Assembly (NCBI GenBank): GCA_964493945.1 | Contig: CAZBQG010000228.1 | Span: 1 to 7,359 of the forward strand | DNA: 7,359 bases | Source of the DNA: CAZBQG01 sp964493945 | GTDB lineage: Bacteria > Pseudomonadota > Alphaproteobacteria > Rhodospirillales > UBA2165 | Direction of reading: 5' to 3' | Shown: positions 1 to 6,185 of the stretch, piece after piece | Position numbering within the stretch: position 1 is the stretch's first letter | How the letters are laid out: each line of letters opens with the position of its first letter | Translations under genes and position numbers: made by a program | The notes under the pieces: model-generated | The model's database searches: none | The model's input: the letters and a program-made list of their open reading frames with translations, nothing else | What the model was told of the DNA's origin: nothing

Positions 1-1838
1 TGCAGCCGGGGATCGGGTTCGCGTTTGCGCAGGGTTTCCAGCATGCGCCCCTGGGAATGGGTGTAATTGTTGGACCGCCCGCCGCTGGTCAGGACCAGAG
101 GAAAGTCCTTGGCCACTTCGGGGGATCCTTCCGGGCTCAAATAAGGCTCGGCATAGGTGGGCAACCCGTCATGCCCGGCATCCCGGAGCGCCATTGCGTC
201 GAATTCCACCTTGCCCGTCGGGGTGCCGAAGCCGTTTTTCCTATAGCCCCGGTCGAGCCGCTTCTCCAACTCCACCTTGACGGCCTTGCCGTCTTCCGGA
301 AGGTCGGCGAAGGATAGCCCGGTCGCTTCCAGCCTTTCGTCGAAACTGGCATGGATATCGCCATCCCAGAACTTGCCGCCAAGGCCCAGCGCATTGGCCA
401 TGCCGAAAAGCATTTCCGTATCCCCCCTGGCCTCGCCCCGGGGCGGCACGGCGGCCGGGCGGTATTGGACCTTGCCGATGGGGGCGACGATCAGGGCTTG
501 GCGTTCCAGGCTTGTGGCAGCAGGGAAAAACACATTGGCCACATCGACCGTCGGATTGGCGAAAAAATCACAGGTCGTGAAAAGTTCCAATTTGCCCAGC
601 GCGTCTGCGAACCGGTCCGAATTGGGCCACATCATCAGATTGGTGCCCATGGAAAAGACCGCCTTGATTTTGCCCTGCTCGATATATTCGGGCAAAAGCA
701 TGGCCTGGCCTTCCGGATAATTGGAGGTAAAGACCGGAAATTCCTCGCCGCCAATAATCGTCGGAAGGGTGGGCGAAATATATTTATGAAGGGTGACGTC
801 TTTCTCCCGGAGCCGGTTCTCCCAGGCCACATTTCCCCCGGCCACATCTATGTATCCGCAAAGGGCGGCCAGCAGGATGATCGCCCGGTAATTCTGCAAG
901 CCGTTGCCATGCTGGACAATGGCTTCCTGGGAAACGGTGATCTGGCCCGGTTTGGCCCGGCCATACAACAACGCCGCCTGGGTGATCTTCTCAGCCGGCA
1001 CACCGGTGATTCCGGCGGTGCGTTCCGGCGTGAAGTCCTGGACATAGGCTTTATATTCATCCACCCCGTGAGCGTGGGCGGCCAGGAATTCATCATCCTG
1101 CAAACTTTCGCGCAAAATCACATGACCCATGCCCAGCGCCAATGCACCATCCGTGCCCGGGCGCAGCATGAGATGGATTTTTGCCGATTGAGCCAAAGGC
1201 GTGCGCCTTGGATCGACGACGATGGTCGGCATCTTGCCGATTTCCTGCAAAAGATGATGCTTGGAATAAGGGATCAGGCTGTCGGTCGGATTGTTGGACC
1301 AGATCAGGCGGCAATTGGTTTCGGGCTGCTTGAACCGGCTGGTATTGAAGAAATATCCGTATTCCTGCCCCAGTGTGACCTTGGCGCCGACCGAGCCGGA
1401 CGCGAAACAGCAACTCGATTCCGTAATATAATGGGGCGAGCCGAACATATAGGCCAGACGCTGCAAATAGGGCCTGGCTTCTTTCGTATAGCCGACCAGG
1501 AAGGCAATGGATTCAGGTCCATAGGCTTCACGGATGCGCTTAAGCTCGCCAGCCGTGTGGGACAATGCCTCGGACCAGGGAACCGTGCGCCACGGGTCAG
1601 AGGCGGAACCCCTTATCATGGGTTCCAGAAGGCGATGTTCGCTATCGCGCTGTTCTTCCAGTGCCTCGGCCCGTACGCAGGGCGGATGGACCAGGGACGT
1701 GATCTCCGCCCCCTCGCTTTCCACCGTGATGGGGCAATTGGTGGTGCACATGTAACACGTTGAATGGGTCGTCGTGGTCAGGTTCGACTTGCTATCTGCC
1801 TTTGGGGCATCTGACTTTGTGCTTACGGTTTTGTCCAT
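1..1838 (-). CDS. Molybdopterin-dependent oxidoreductase, DMSO reductase family with N-terminal 4Fe-4S motif (C-terminus beyond window)
   Basis: My translation from ATG 1838-1836 gives 612 residues with no stop, open at the left edge. Cys28, Cys31, Cys35 (CYMCTTNC) and Cys54 (PPCVRAEAL) form a Molybdop_Fe4S4-type cluster site. Typical molybdopterin-domain stretches follow: WSNNP at 180-184, VDPRRT at 208-213, RPGTDGAL at 226-233, QHGNGLQN near 309-316, DVAGGN at 331-336 and SMGTN at 396-400. The start of the dinucleotide-binding domain (LVLTSGGRSNNYTHSQGR) lies at 581-598. The Cys143-Cys144 pair (ESSCCF) sits where family members carry the Cys/Ser/Sec molybdenum ligand. There is no Tat or Sec signal, so the enzyme is probably cytoplasmic. 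It is the last visible gene of the leftward unit, 53 bp after the GYD gene. Family membership is firm. The reaction is unknown: the family includes oxidoreductases, acetylene hydratase and pyrogallol transhydroxylase. The C35-to-C54 gap (18 residues) is shorter than the usual roughly 25-30. Confidence 0.93.
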   Translation of the reverse strand, partial: MDKTVSTKSDAPKADSKSNLTTTTHSTCYMCTTNCPITVESEGAEITSLVHPPCVRAEALEEQRDSEHRLLEPMIRGSASDPWRTVPWSEALSHTAGELKRIREAYGPESIAFLVGYTKEARPYLQRLAYMFGSPHYITESSCCFASGSVGAKVTLGQEYGYFFNTSRFKQPETNCRLIWSNNPTDSLIPYSKHHLLQEIGKMPTIVVDPRRTPLAQSAKIHLMLRPGTDGALALGMGHVILRESLQDDEFLAAHAHGVDEYKAYVQDFTPERTAGITGVPAEKITQAALLYGRAKPGQITVSQEAIVQHGNGLQNYRAIILLAALCGYIDVAGGNVAWENRLREKDVTLHKYISPTLPTIIGGEEFPVFTSNYPEGQAMLLPEYIEQGKIKAVFSMGTNLMMWPNSDRFADALGKLELFTTCDFFANPTVDVANVFFPAATSLERQALIVAPIGKVQYRPAAVPPRGEARGDTEMLFGMANALGLGGKFWDGDIHASFDERLEATGLSFADLPEDGKAVKVELEKRLDRGYRKNGFGTPTGKVEFDAMALRDAGHDGLPTYAEPYLSPEGSPEVAKDFPLVLTSGGRSNNYTHSQGRMLETLRKREPDPRL

Positions 1839-1844
1839 GATCTT

Positions 1845-1850
1845 CTCTCC
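1845..1850 (-). promoter_or_regulatory. Ribosome binding site of the molybdopterin oxidoreductase gene
   Basis: On the minus strand GGAGAG lies 6 bases before ATG 1838-1836. It supports this Met as the start and places Cys28 about 27 residues in, as expected for a cytoplasmic 4Fe-4S Mo enzyme. Confidence 0.7.
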
Positions 1851-1880
1851 AAATTTTGCCTGCGTATCGGCATTTCAGTT

Positions 1881-1900
1881 GCGGGTTTCAGCTAACCCGC
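1881..1900 (-). repeat. Small inverted repeat (7-bp perfect stem, 6-base loop) over the GYD stop codon
   Basis: GCGGGTT (1881-1887) and AACCCGC (1894-1900) are perfect reverse complements separated by six bases, and they span the TAG stop of the GYD gene. On the minus-strand transcript the hairpin is not followed by a U-run, so it does not look like a strong intrinsic terminator. It may be an intercistronic mRNA structure ahead of the Mo-oxidoreductase gene, or chance. Confidence 0.45.
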
Positions 1901-2263
1901 CTCGCCGCCGTAATCGCGCCAGCCTTCCCATTCCTTTTGGGGCGACTTGAAATTGGTATCCACGGATTGGGCCCGGCGCATGGCCTCCATGGCTTGGGCG
2001 TTGGTCAAAAGGGTACTGATCTCATAGCTCGATATGGCGCCGCTGGCGCCCAGCATCATTTCCACCGACTTTGCCGCCTGATTGGTCGGTGCGTCGAAAA
2101 CCGCGACTGCGTCGAATTCACCGAAGGCCCAATAAAACAAATGCAGATTACCGCCATGGGCGCTGACGGCCTGGGTCAAGGCGTGCGGCCTGTCGGAAGG
2201 CTTTTCGGTCATGGCCTTCAGGCTGTCTTCGGAATATTTAGCCTTGATCATGAAAAGCGGCAT
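1892..2263 (-). CDS. GYD-domain (dimeric alpha/beta barrel-like) small protein
   Basis: Encodes 123 residues beginning MPLFMIKAKY. The first ~95 residues match the GYD family (PF08734): an N-terminal strand (PLFMIKAKYS), a helix (DSLKAMTEKPSDRPHALTQA), GGNLHLFYWAFGEFDAVAVF in place of the usual GxYD strand, and a helix ending in TLLTNAQAMEAMRRA. The start at 2263 is preferred over an upstream in-frame ATG at 2383: that extension would overlap the previous gene by about 109 bp, and the translation before residue 1 is not GYD-like. GAGGGGGG at 2269-2276, overlapping the TGA of the upstream gene, is a good ribosome site. The 11-bp gap implies translational coupling with the propeller gene. The roughly 25-residue tail (DTNFKSPQKEWEGWRDYGGE) is a C-terminal extra. 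The molecular role of GYD proteins is not established; a small-molecule-binding or accessory role in this pathway is only a guess. Confidence 0.88.
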   Translation of the reverse strand: MPLFMIKAKYSEDSLKAMTEKPSDRPHALTQAVSAHGGNLHLFYWAFGEFDAVAVFDAPTNQAAKSVEMMLGASGAISSYEISTLLTNAQAMEAMRRAQSVDTNFKSPQKEWEGWRDYGGEAG

Positions 2264-2274
2264 GTCCGCCCCCC

Positions 2275-3339
2275 TCAGGTCAGCTTGAGGCGTTGGCCTA
2301 TTTCCGGCGAACCCTCGGCGTAGCGGTAGGCCCGGAAGACGGCATTTTCCAAACCCAACTTTGTGCGTCCAAAATATGGGCAAATATACTCCCAGACGAT
2401 ACGTCCCTCAACGGTCACTTCGAAAATCCGTCCGGTCAACCCTTCGCAGATAAGCGTGTTGCCATTGGCTAGGCGCTGACAGCCGCTGATATTGGGGCTG
2501 AAAAAGGTGTAAGGGGGCGAAGCCATATATTGCCAGACCTCTTCCCTCGTTTCGGGGTCAAGTTCGACGGCCCTTGAATGGAACCGGCCCCGGGGCACAT
2601 GGATGCCGTTGGCGAAGAGCAAAATATTGCCGTTTTCCAGCACCTCGCAATCATGCTGCTGGCCCCATTCCTCATCCCGGTGATGCCAGATGGTCTTTTT
2701 GGTTTTCTTGTCGATGATGGCGATGGTGGAAATCTTGCGGAAGCTCACCATGATATTGCCGTCGGGCAATTCGGTGCAGGCATTGCAATGGGCGAATTCG
2801 GCCCGGGTGCTGAGGGGATTGAGGGGGAAATCCTCGATCACCATGTCCGAATGCGCATGCCATTCCCAAGCGGTTTCGCCTTCGGGCGTCACTTCGCGCA
2901 TGTAATCGCTCCAGGTGAGGCCGTCCTTGTCTTCGCTGCCCGGTGCGGCGCCAATCATCCGCGCCTGGGCCTCTGCCGGCATTTCCTCCCAGCCGATATA
3001 CAATGTGTTGCCGTTCCTAAGGCGCCTGAAATCATGGTGCTGGGCGTTGTCGGCATATTCCCAGACTTGATTCCCCTCCCAGTCATATTCGCGCAAAAGC
3101 CCGCCCTTGCCGCCGCCCGGGCTGGGTCCGTCCTCCACTTCCCCCGCCCACAGAAGATTGCCGCTGGGCAAGAGTTGGGCATAGTTGCCGGGCAACAGGG
3201 GAAAGGACCAGCGGTGATGGATCTGGCCCTCCATGCCGATCAGATAGGCCGCCTTGCAATTGAGCGGCGTAACCAGAGTAAAGCCCGGTTGGGCCAGTTT
3301 GTCGTCATGGACGGTGACGCCCACTTGTCCGGTGCGCAT
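2275..3339 (-). CDS. Arylsulfotransferase (ASST)-like beta-propeller protein without signal peptide
   Basis: Encodes 354 residues from ATG 3339. Five x-[SND]GN turns are visible: LPSGN ending at 61, LRNGN at 111, LPDGN at 195, LENGN at 238 and LANGN at 294. They alternate with W-x-[YWH]-type strands (VWEY 92-95, AWEW 157-160, IWHH 217-220, VWQY 268-271, VWEY 315-318, and HHRW 41-44). This is the repeat pattern of a six-bladed propeller of the Arylsulfotran_2 family (PF14269). The opening QPGFTLVTPL...AYLIGMEGQIHHRW also fits. Candidate catalytic histidines are H101/H102, H184, H229 and H254. Classical ASST is periplasmic and transfers sulfate between phenols. Here no signal peptide is visible, so a cytoplasmic location is inferred. 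An in-frame TTG at 3366 would add nine residues, but the ATG with AGGGGG six bases upstream is better. It lies 91 bp after the binding-protein gene. Enzymatic sulfotransfer is not proven; the family also holds uncharacterised propellers. Confidence 0.88.
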   Translation of the reverse strand: MRTGQVGVTVHDDKLAQPGFTLVTPLNCKAAYLIGMEGQIHHRWSFPLLPGNYAQLLPSGNLLWAGEVEDGPSPGGGKGGLLREYDWEGNQVWEYADNAQHHDFRRLRNGNTLYIGWEEMPAEAQARMIGAAPGSEDKDGLTWSDYMREVTPEGETAWEWHAHSDMVIEDFPLNPLSTRAEFAHCNACTELPDGNIMVSFRKISTIAIIDKKTKKTIWHHRDEEWGQQHDCEVLENGNILLFANGIHVPRGRFHSRAVELDPETREEVWQYMASPPYTFFSPNISGCQRLANGNTLICEGLTGRIFEVTVEGRIVWEYICPYFGRTKLGLENAVFRAYRYAEGSPEIGQRLKLT

Positions 3340-3345
3340 GGAAAA

Positions 3346-3351
3346 CCCCCT
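3346..3351 (-). promoter_or_regulatory. Ribosome binding site that decides the start of the propeller gene
   Basis: AGGGGG on the minus strand, six bases before ATG 3339-3337. The alternative TTG start at 3366 would put this purine run inside the coding region, so the ATG is chosen. Confidence 0.65.
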
Positions 3352-3383
3352 ATTGGCCCGCGGCAATCAACCGGCGGGACGAA

Positions 3384-3423
3384 CCCCGGGCGCCTCGGTC
3401 TCACGACTTATTGGCACCCGGGG
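3384..3423 (-). terminator. Intercistronic stem-loop after the binding-protein gene (attenuator or mRNA-stabilising hairpin)
   Basis: CCCCGGGCGCC (3384-3394) pairs with GGCACCCGGGG (3413-3423): 11 positions, 18-base loop. The only non-Watson-Crick position is a G-U wobble in the minus-strand RNA (a C-A mismatch in the plus-strand RNA), so the structure suits leftward transcription. It starts seven bases after the TAA stop of the binding-protein gene and ends before the propeller gene. No U-run follows, so full rho-independent termination is unlikely. A partial terminator or 3'-end protector that raises binding-protein mRNA over the downstream enzyme genes is a common arrangement in ABC operons and is inferred here. 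Confidence 0.55.
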
Positions 3424-3430
3424 GATTGGC

Positions 3431-4414
3431 TTATTTTACGAACTTGTTGGTGAACAACTCGCTCACCGGTGTTTTCTTGCGGATGATTTTATTAGACAGG
3501 TAAAAATCCTGCAATTTGGCCAGCCGCTTGCCGTCGAACTCACCCAGCACCTTCTGTCCGGGATAGACCAGCTTGTTGTAATAGTTGAACACCGCCTTGA
3601 TATAGCCTTCCTTGCCCTTCCAGCGGGGCACGATCTTGGCGAATTCCATGGCCGCCTGATTGGGATTGTCCATCAGGTCTTTCATGCCTTTCAGGGACGC
3701 GCGGACGAATTTGCGGATGAGGGCAGGATTTTCCTTGATCAATTTATCGGAAACGGCGATGGCCTGGGCCGTGGTCGGGAAGAATTTATCGGAAGGCAGG
3801 ATCTTGATCTTGGTTCCGGATTGCTGCACGGACGGAATCCAATCGGGTACGCCGGCCATGCCGACAACCTTGCCCGCCGCCATCAATTTCCACACACCGC
3901 TGGGGCCGCCTGCCTGGATGTTGACGTCGGCCCGGGTCAGATTGGCCGAGGCCAACACGCCCAGCAGGGCATAAAAGGTGGTATCCTGAAAGGACATGAC
4001 CGACAAGTTCTTGCCCTTCAGATCCTTGGGCCCGTTGATCCCCGCATCGGCGCGCACGACGAGTTGCATGAATCCCCGTCCGCCAAAGGACGCGACCACT
4101 TTGATGGGAATTCCGTTGGGCCGGACCAGTATGGGGCTATCGCCCAAAACACCTCCGAACTGGGCATTGCCCGCGCCGACCTGTTTGGCCACATCCACGC
4201 CGCCCTTGGCGACAGCGAATTTCACATCCAGCCCCTCGGCCTTGTAATAGCCCTTGCCCTTGGCGAGCTGGATCGGGCCGAAGGCCGGCAGGAAAGGCGG
4301 CGCCGGGAACAAATAAGTTACTTTTTCGGCGGCAACCGCTCCCGGGACAGGAGCGGCGAATACGGCCAGGGCTGCGCCCATGAGGGTTAGAGTCTTCAAA
4401 AGATTTCTGCGCAT
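3431..4414 (-). CDS. ABC transporter periplasmic substrate-binding protein, NMT1/SsuA/TauA type
   Basis: Encodes 327 residues. The N-terminus MRRNLLKTLTLMGAALAVFA followed by APVPGAVAAE is a clear Sec signal, with likely cleavage after Ala28 or Ala29. The mature part has features of the NMT1/THI5-like, NitT/TauT binding proteins (PF09084): GPIQLAKGKGYYKAEGLDVKF early, then KQVGAGNAQFGGVLGDSPIL, then DLKGKNLSVMS, and VSDKLIKENPALIRKFVRAS in the C-terminal half. The ATG at 4414 is preceded by AGGGAGGAA (4422-4430), a strong ribosome site. It is the first gene of the leftward unit and is transcribed away from its presumed ATPase and permease partners, sharing the divergent promoter region with them. 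Relatives bind nitrate, sulfonates, taurine, thiamine precursors, aromatic acids and others. The ligand here is unknown; the neighbours hint at an organic, perhaps aromatic, acid. Confidence 0.93.
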   Translation of the reverse strand: MRRNLLKTLTLMGAALAVFAAPVPGAVAAEKVTYLFPAPPFLPAFGPIQLAKGKGYYKAEGLDVKFAVAKGGVDVAKQVGAGNAQFGGVLGDSPILVRPNGIPIKVVASFGGRGFMQLVVRADAGINGPKDLKGKNLSVMSFQDTTFYALLGVLASANLTRADVNIQAGGPSGVWKLMAAGKVVGMAGVPDWIPSVQQSGTKIKILPSDKFFPTTAQAIAVSDKLIKENPALIRKFVRASLKGMKDLMDNPNQAAMEFAKIVPRWKGKEGYIKAVFNYYNKLVYPGQKVLGEFDGKRLAKLQDFYLSNKIIRKKTPVSELFTNKFVK

Positions 4415-4474
4415 GATAAGGTTCCTCCCTTGGAAATGTTTTTTGCAATTAGGCTTCGTTGTTCGCTCAACCGG

Positions 4475-4503
4475 ATTATTCAGCTTCGGCCTGCCCGCGT
4501 CCA
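4475..4503 (-). promoter_or_regulatory. Putative sigma70-type promoter for the leftward unit
   Basis: On the minus strand TGGACG (4503-4498; 4 of 6 matches to TTGACA) is followed after exactly 17 bp by AATAAT (4480-4475; 5 of 6 matches to TATAAT). Transcription would start near 4468 and leave a leader of about 50 bases before ATG 4414. Located by eye only. Confidence 0.45.
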
Positions 4504-4512
4504 GAACTTAAT

Positions 4513-4531
4513 CTGAAGGCTTGACATTCAG
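4513..4531. promoter_or_regulatory. Inverted repeat CTGAA-N9-TTCAG over a perfect TTGACA -35 element (rightward)
   Basis: TTGACA at 4521-4526 is a perfect -35 hexamer for rightward transcription, but no good -10 lies 16-19 bp downstream (TCACCT at 17 bp). The perfect 5-bp inverted repeat CTGAA (4513-4517) and TTCAG (4527-4531) brackets it. This could be a repressor or activator site controlling a promoter with a weak -10. The repeat is short enough to arise by chance. Confidence 0.35.
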
Positions 4532-4563
4532 GGCCCGGCGAATTCACCTAGCCCGCTTGAGTA

Positions 4564-4571
4564 GGGAGGGG
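4564..4571 (+). promoter_or_regulatory. Ribosome binding site supporting a GTG start for the ABC ATPase
   Basis: GGGAGGGG, seven bases before GTG 4579-4581. The next in-frame ATG (4618, residue 14) would remove the first strand of the nucleotide-binding domain (IRLEYRGVTMTF), so the GTG start is preferred. Confidence 0.7.
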
Positions 4572-4578
4572 CAAATTC

Positions 4579-5382
4579 GTGACTGAAAGCATCCGCCTGG
4601 AATATCGCGGCGTCACCATGACCTTCGAGGATGGCGGTGACGGTGCTGGAGTCACGGCCGTCGAGAATGTGAGCTTTTCGGTCAGGGATGGCGAAATCGT
4701 TTCCCTGATCGGGCCCAGCGGCTGCGGCAAAAGCACCATGCTGAATATCGGATCGGGCCTCTACCGCCCAAGCCGGGGCGAGGCTTTGGTGGATTCCGAG
4801 CGTGTCGTCGGGCCCAATTCCCATGTCGCCTTCATGCTGCAAAAAGACCTCCTCCTGCCCTGGCGGAGCATATTGGAAAACGTCAAGCTGGGTGTGGAGA
4901 TCCAGGGTCTGCCGGCGGCCCAGCGCGAAGAGCGCGCCCGTCATCTGCTGGACAAATTCCACCTCTCCGAATTCGCCAGCCATTATCCCCATCAGCTTTC
5001 GGGCGGAATGCGCCAACGGGCCGCCCTGGCCCGCACCCTAGCCGTCGATCCTTCGGTCTTGTTGCTGGATGAGCCCTTCTCCGCCCTCGATGCCCAGACC
5101 AAGATGATCTTGCAACACGATCTGGCGCAAACCTTGATGGGGGAGAAAAAGACGGCCTTGTTCATCACCCATGATCTGGTCGAAGCCGTGGCGCTGTCCG
5201 ACCGGGTTCTGGTCATGAGCAAGCGCCCGGGCCGCATCATAGAGGAAATCGAGGTGGAGCTGGATCAGCGCGACGAGCCCCTCAAACGCAGCCAGTTGCC
5301 TGAATTCGGCAAATATCTGACCCGCCTGCTGACCTTGCTGGATGTGGGCGATGCCCGGCTGGAAGAGGAAGCGGAAGCATGA
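4579..5382 (+). CDS. ABC transporter ATP-binding protein, NitT/TauT (NrtD/SsuB/TauB) type
   Basis: Encodes 267 residues with the full set of ABC ATPase motifs: Walker A GPSGCGKST at 45-53, Q-loop MLQKDLLLPW at 86-95, signature LSGGMRQRAALARTL at 140-154, Walker B VLLLDEPFSALD at 160-171 and the H-loop histidine in ITHDL at 196-200. The LPW after the Q-loop and the MRQRAALARTL signature are typical of nitrate/sulfonate/taurine importers. It should sit on the inner face of the membrane and energise uptake by the adjacent permease, with the binding protein encoded divergently. It uses a GTG start with a strong upstream purine run. Its last four bases (ATGA) overlap the permease start, so the two are translationally coupled. 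It is complete, of normal length, and no key residue is missing. Confidence 0.96.
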   Translation: MTESIRLEYRGVTMTFEDGGDGAGVTAVENVSFSVRDGEIVSLIGPSGCGKSTMLNIGSGLYRPSRGEALVDSERVVGPNSHVAFMLQKDLLLPWRSILENVKLGVEIQGLPAAQREERARHLLDKFHLSEFASHYPHQLSGGMRQRAALARTLAVDPSVLLLDEPFSALDAQTKMILQHDLAQTLMGEKKTALFITHDLVEAVALSDRVLVMSKRPGRIIEEIEVELDQRDEPLKRSQLPEFGKYLTRLLTLLDVGDARLEEEAEA

Positions 5383-6173
5383 TCCAGCGCCTCGGTAAGT
5401 TGATCGTGAAAAAGGAGACGGGGATTAGCGCATTGCTCCTCCTGGCTTTTTTCGCGCTCTGGGAATGGGGCCCGGGTCTGGCCGGCATTCCCATTTACTT
5501 CATCCCGCCGCTCTCGGATGTTTGGGCCGAATTCTTCCGCATGCTGGAGGTGGACCGCCTCATGTACCATACGGGTATCACCACCGCCGAAGTTATCGCC
5601 GGCTTCTTTCTTGGCAGCCTGCTGGGCGCATCGGTAGGTTATGCGCTGGGCATATCGCCCTCGGCCGAATTCGTGCTTTCGCCTTATATCCTGGCCCTGC
5701 AGATCGCTCCCAAGGTAGCCTTCGCACCCTTGTTCATTCTGTGGATGGGTTTCACCGTTTATCCCAAGATACTGGTCGCCATCCTCATTGTCTTTTTCCC
5801 GGTAATGGTCAATGTGCTGACCGCCCTGCGCACGGTGGATCCGGACCTGATCAATCTGGCGCGCAGCTTCAAGGCGTCCCGCGCCCAGATTTTCTGGAAA
5901 ATCGAATTTCCCGCCTCCATGCCGCCGCTTTTCTCAGGGCTGCGCATCGGCTCGACCCTGGCGGTCATCGGCGTCGTCGTCGGCGAGTTGGTGGGCGGCA
6001 ATCTGGGTTTGGGATTTTTGTTGGTATTCGGCGAAGGCCAGGGCAATACGTCGGCGGTCTTCGTTTCCATCATTATGCTCACCCTGGTGGGCATCCTTGC
6101 TTATCTGCTGGTTATCGTCGTCGAGCGCCGGGTGCTTCATTATACGCCGCCCAGCGTCTTTGACAGCTTCTGA
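5379..6173 (+). CDS. ABC transporter permease, NitT/TauT (SsuC/TauC) type, BPD_transp_1 family
   Basis: Encodes 264 residues with about six hydrophobic segments, near 15-33, 68-92, 98-122, 130-150, 185-208 and 224-248. The cytoplasmic coupling (EAA-like) loop is ARSFKASRAQIFWKIEFPAS plus MPPLFSGLRIG, 161-191, as in PF00528 permeases. The periplasmic stretch IPIYFIPPLSDVWAEF and the APKVAFAPLFILWMGF segment are typical of SsuC/TauC homologues. It is expected to work as a homodimer in the inner membrane with the upstream ATPase. The start ATG 5379 overlaps the ATPase stop by four bases and has GAGGAAG at 5365-5371 as ribosome site. Twelve bases separate its TGA from the next gene, so the operon continues. 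Full length; nothing unusual. Confidence 0.95.
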   Translation: MIQRLGKLIVKKETGISALLLLAFFALWEWGPGLAGIPIYFIPPLSDVWAEFFRMLEVDRLMYHTGITTAEVIAGFFLGSLLGASVGYALGISPSAEFVLSPYILALQIAPKVAFAPLFILWMGFTVYPKILVAILIVFFPVMVNVLTALRTVDPDLINLARSFKASRAQIFWKIEFPASMPPLFSGLRIGSTLAVIGVVVGELVGGNLGLGFLLVFGEGQGNTSAVFVSIIMLTLVGILAYLLVIVVERRVLHYTPPSVFDSF

Positions 6174-6185
6174 GGAAAAAGGCCC

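Larger units (their letters stand above)
4415..4578. promoter_or_regulatory. Divergent intergenic promoter/operator region
   Basis: The 164-bp gap between the start codons of the binding-protein gene (leftward) and the ABC ATPase gene (rightward) holds both ribosome sites, putative promoter elements for each direction and a short inverted repeat, listed separately. It is the only sizeable non-coding stretch in the window and must drive both units. It is AT-richer than the genes near 4435-4480. No small ORF or RNA gene is evident. Confidence 0.75.

Noticed and set aside
351..1763. 470-codon plus-strand open frame opposite the Mo-oxidoreductase gene
   Set aside because: Its translation resembles no protein family, while the minus strand encodes a continuous protein with full molybdopterin motifs. 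Codon bias in GC-rich DNA opens the antisense frame.
1881..1900. Rho-independent terminator at the end of the GYD gene
   Set aside because: The stem is only 7 bp, overlaps the stop codon and lacks a following U-run, so it is listed as a small inverted repeat instead.
2264..2383. 40-codon N-terminal extension of the GYD protein to an ATG at 2383
   Set aside because: It would overlap the 3' end of the propeller gene by about 109 bp, its sequence is not GYD-like, and the start at 2263 has a strong ribosome site.
3340..3366. TTG start adding nine residues to the propeller protein
   Set aside because: TTG is a weak start, and AGGGGG sits at the right distance for the ATG at 3339.
3254..4390. 378-codon plus-strand frame across the binding-protein and propeller genes (also 2578-3453)
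   Set aside because: Both lie antisense to genes with strong family motifs, span two genes and an intergenic hairpin, lack good ribosome sites, and give low-complexity, unrecognisable protein.
4527..4550. A full sigma70 promoter for the rightward unit built on TTGACA at 4521
   Set aside because: No hexamer 16-19 bp downstream resembles TATAAT, so only the -35 and the inverted repeat are reported, at low confidence.
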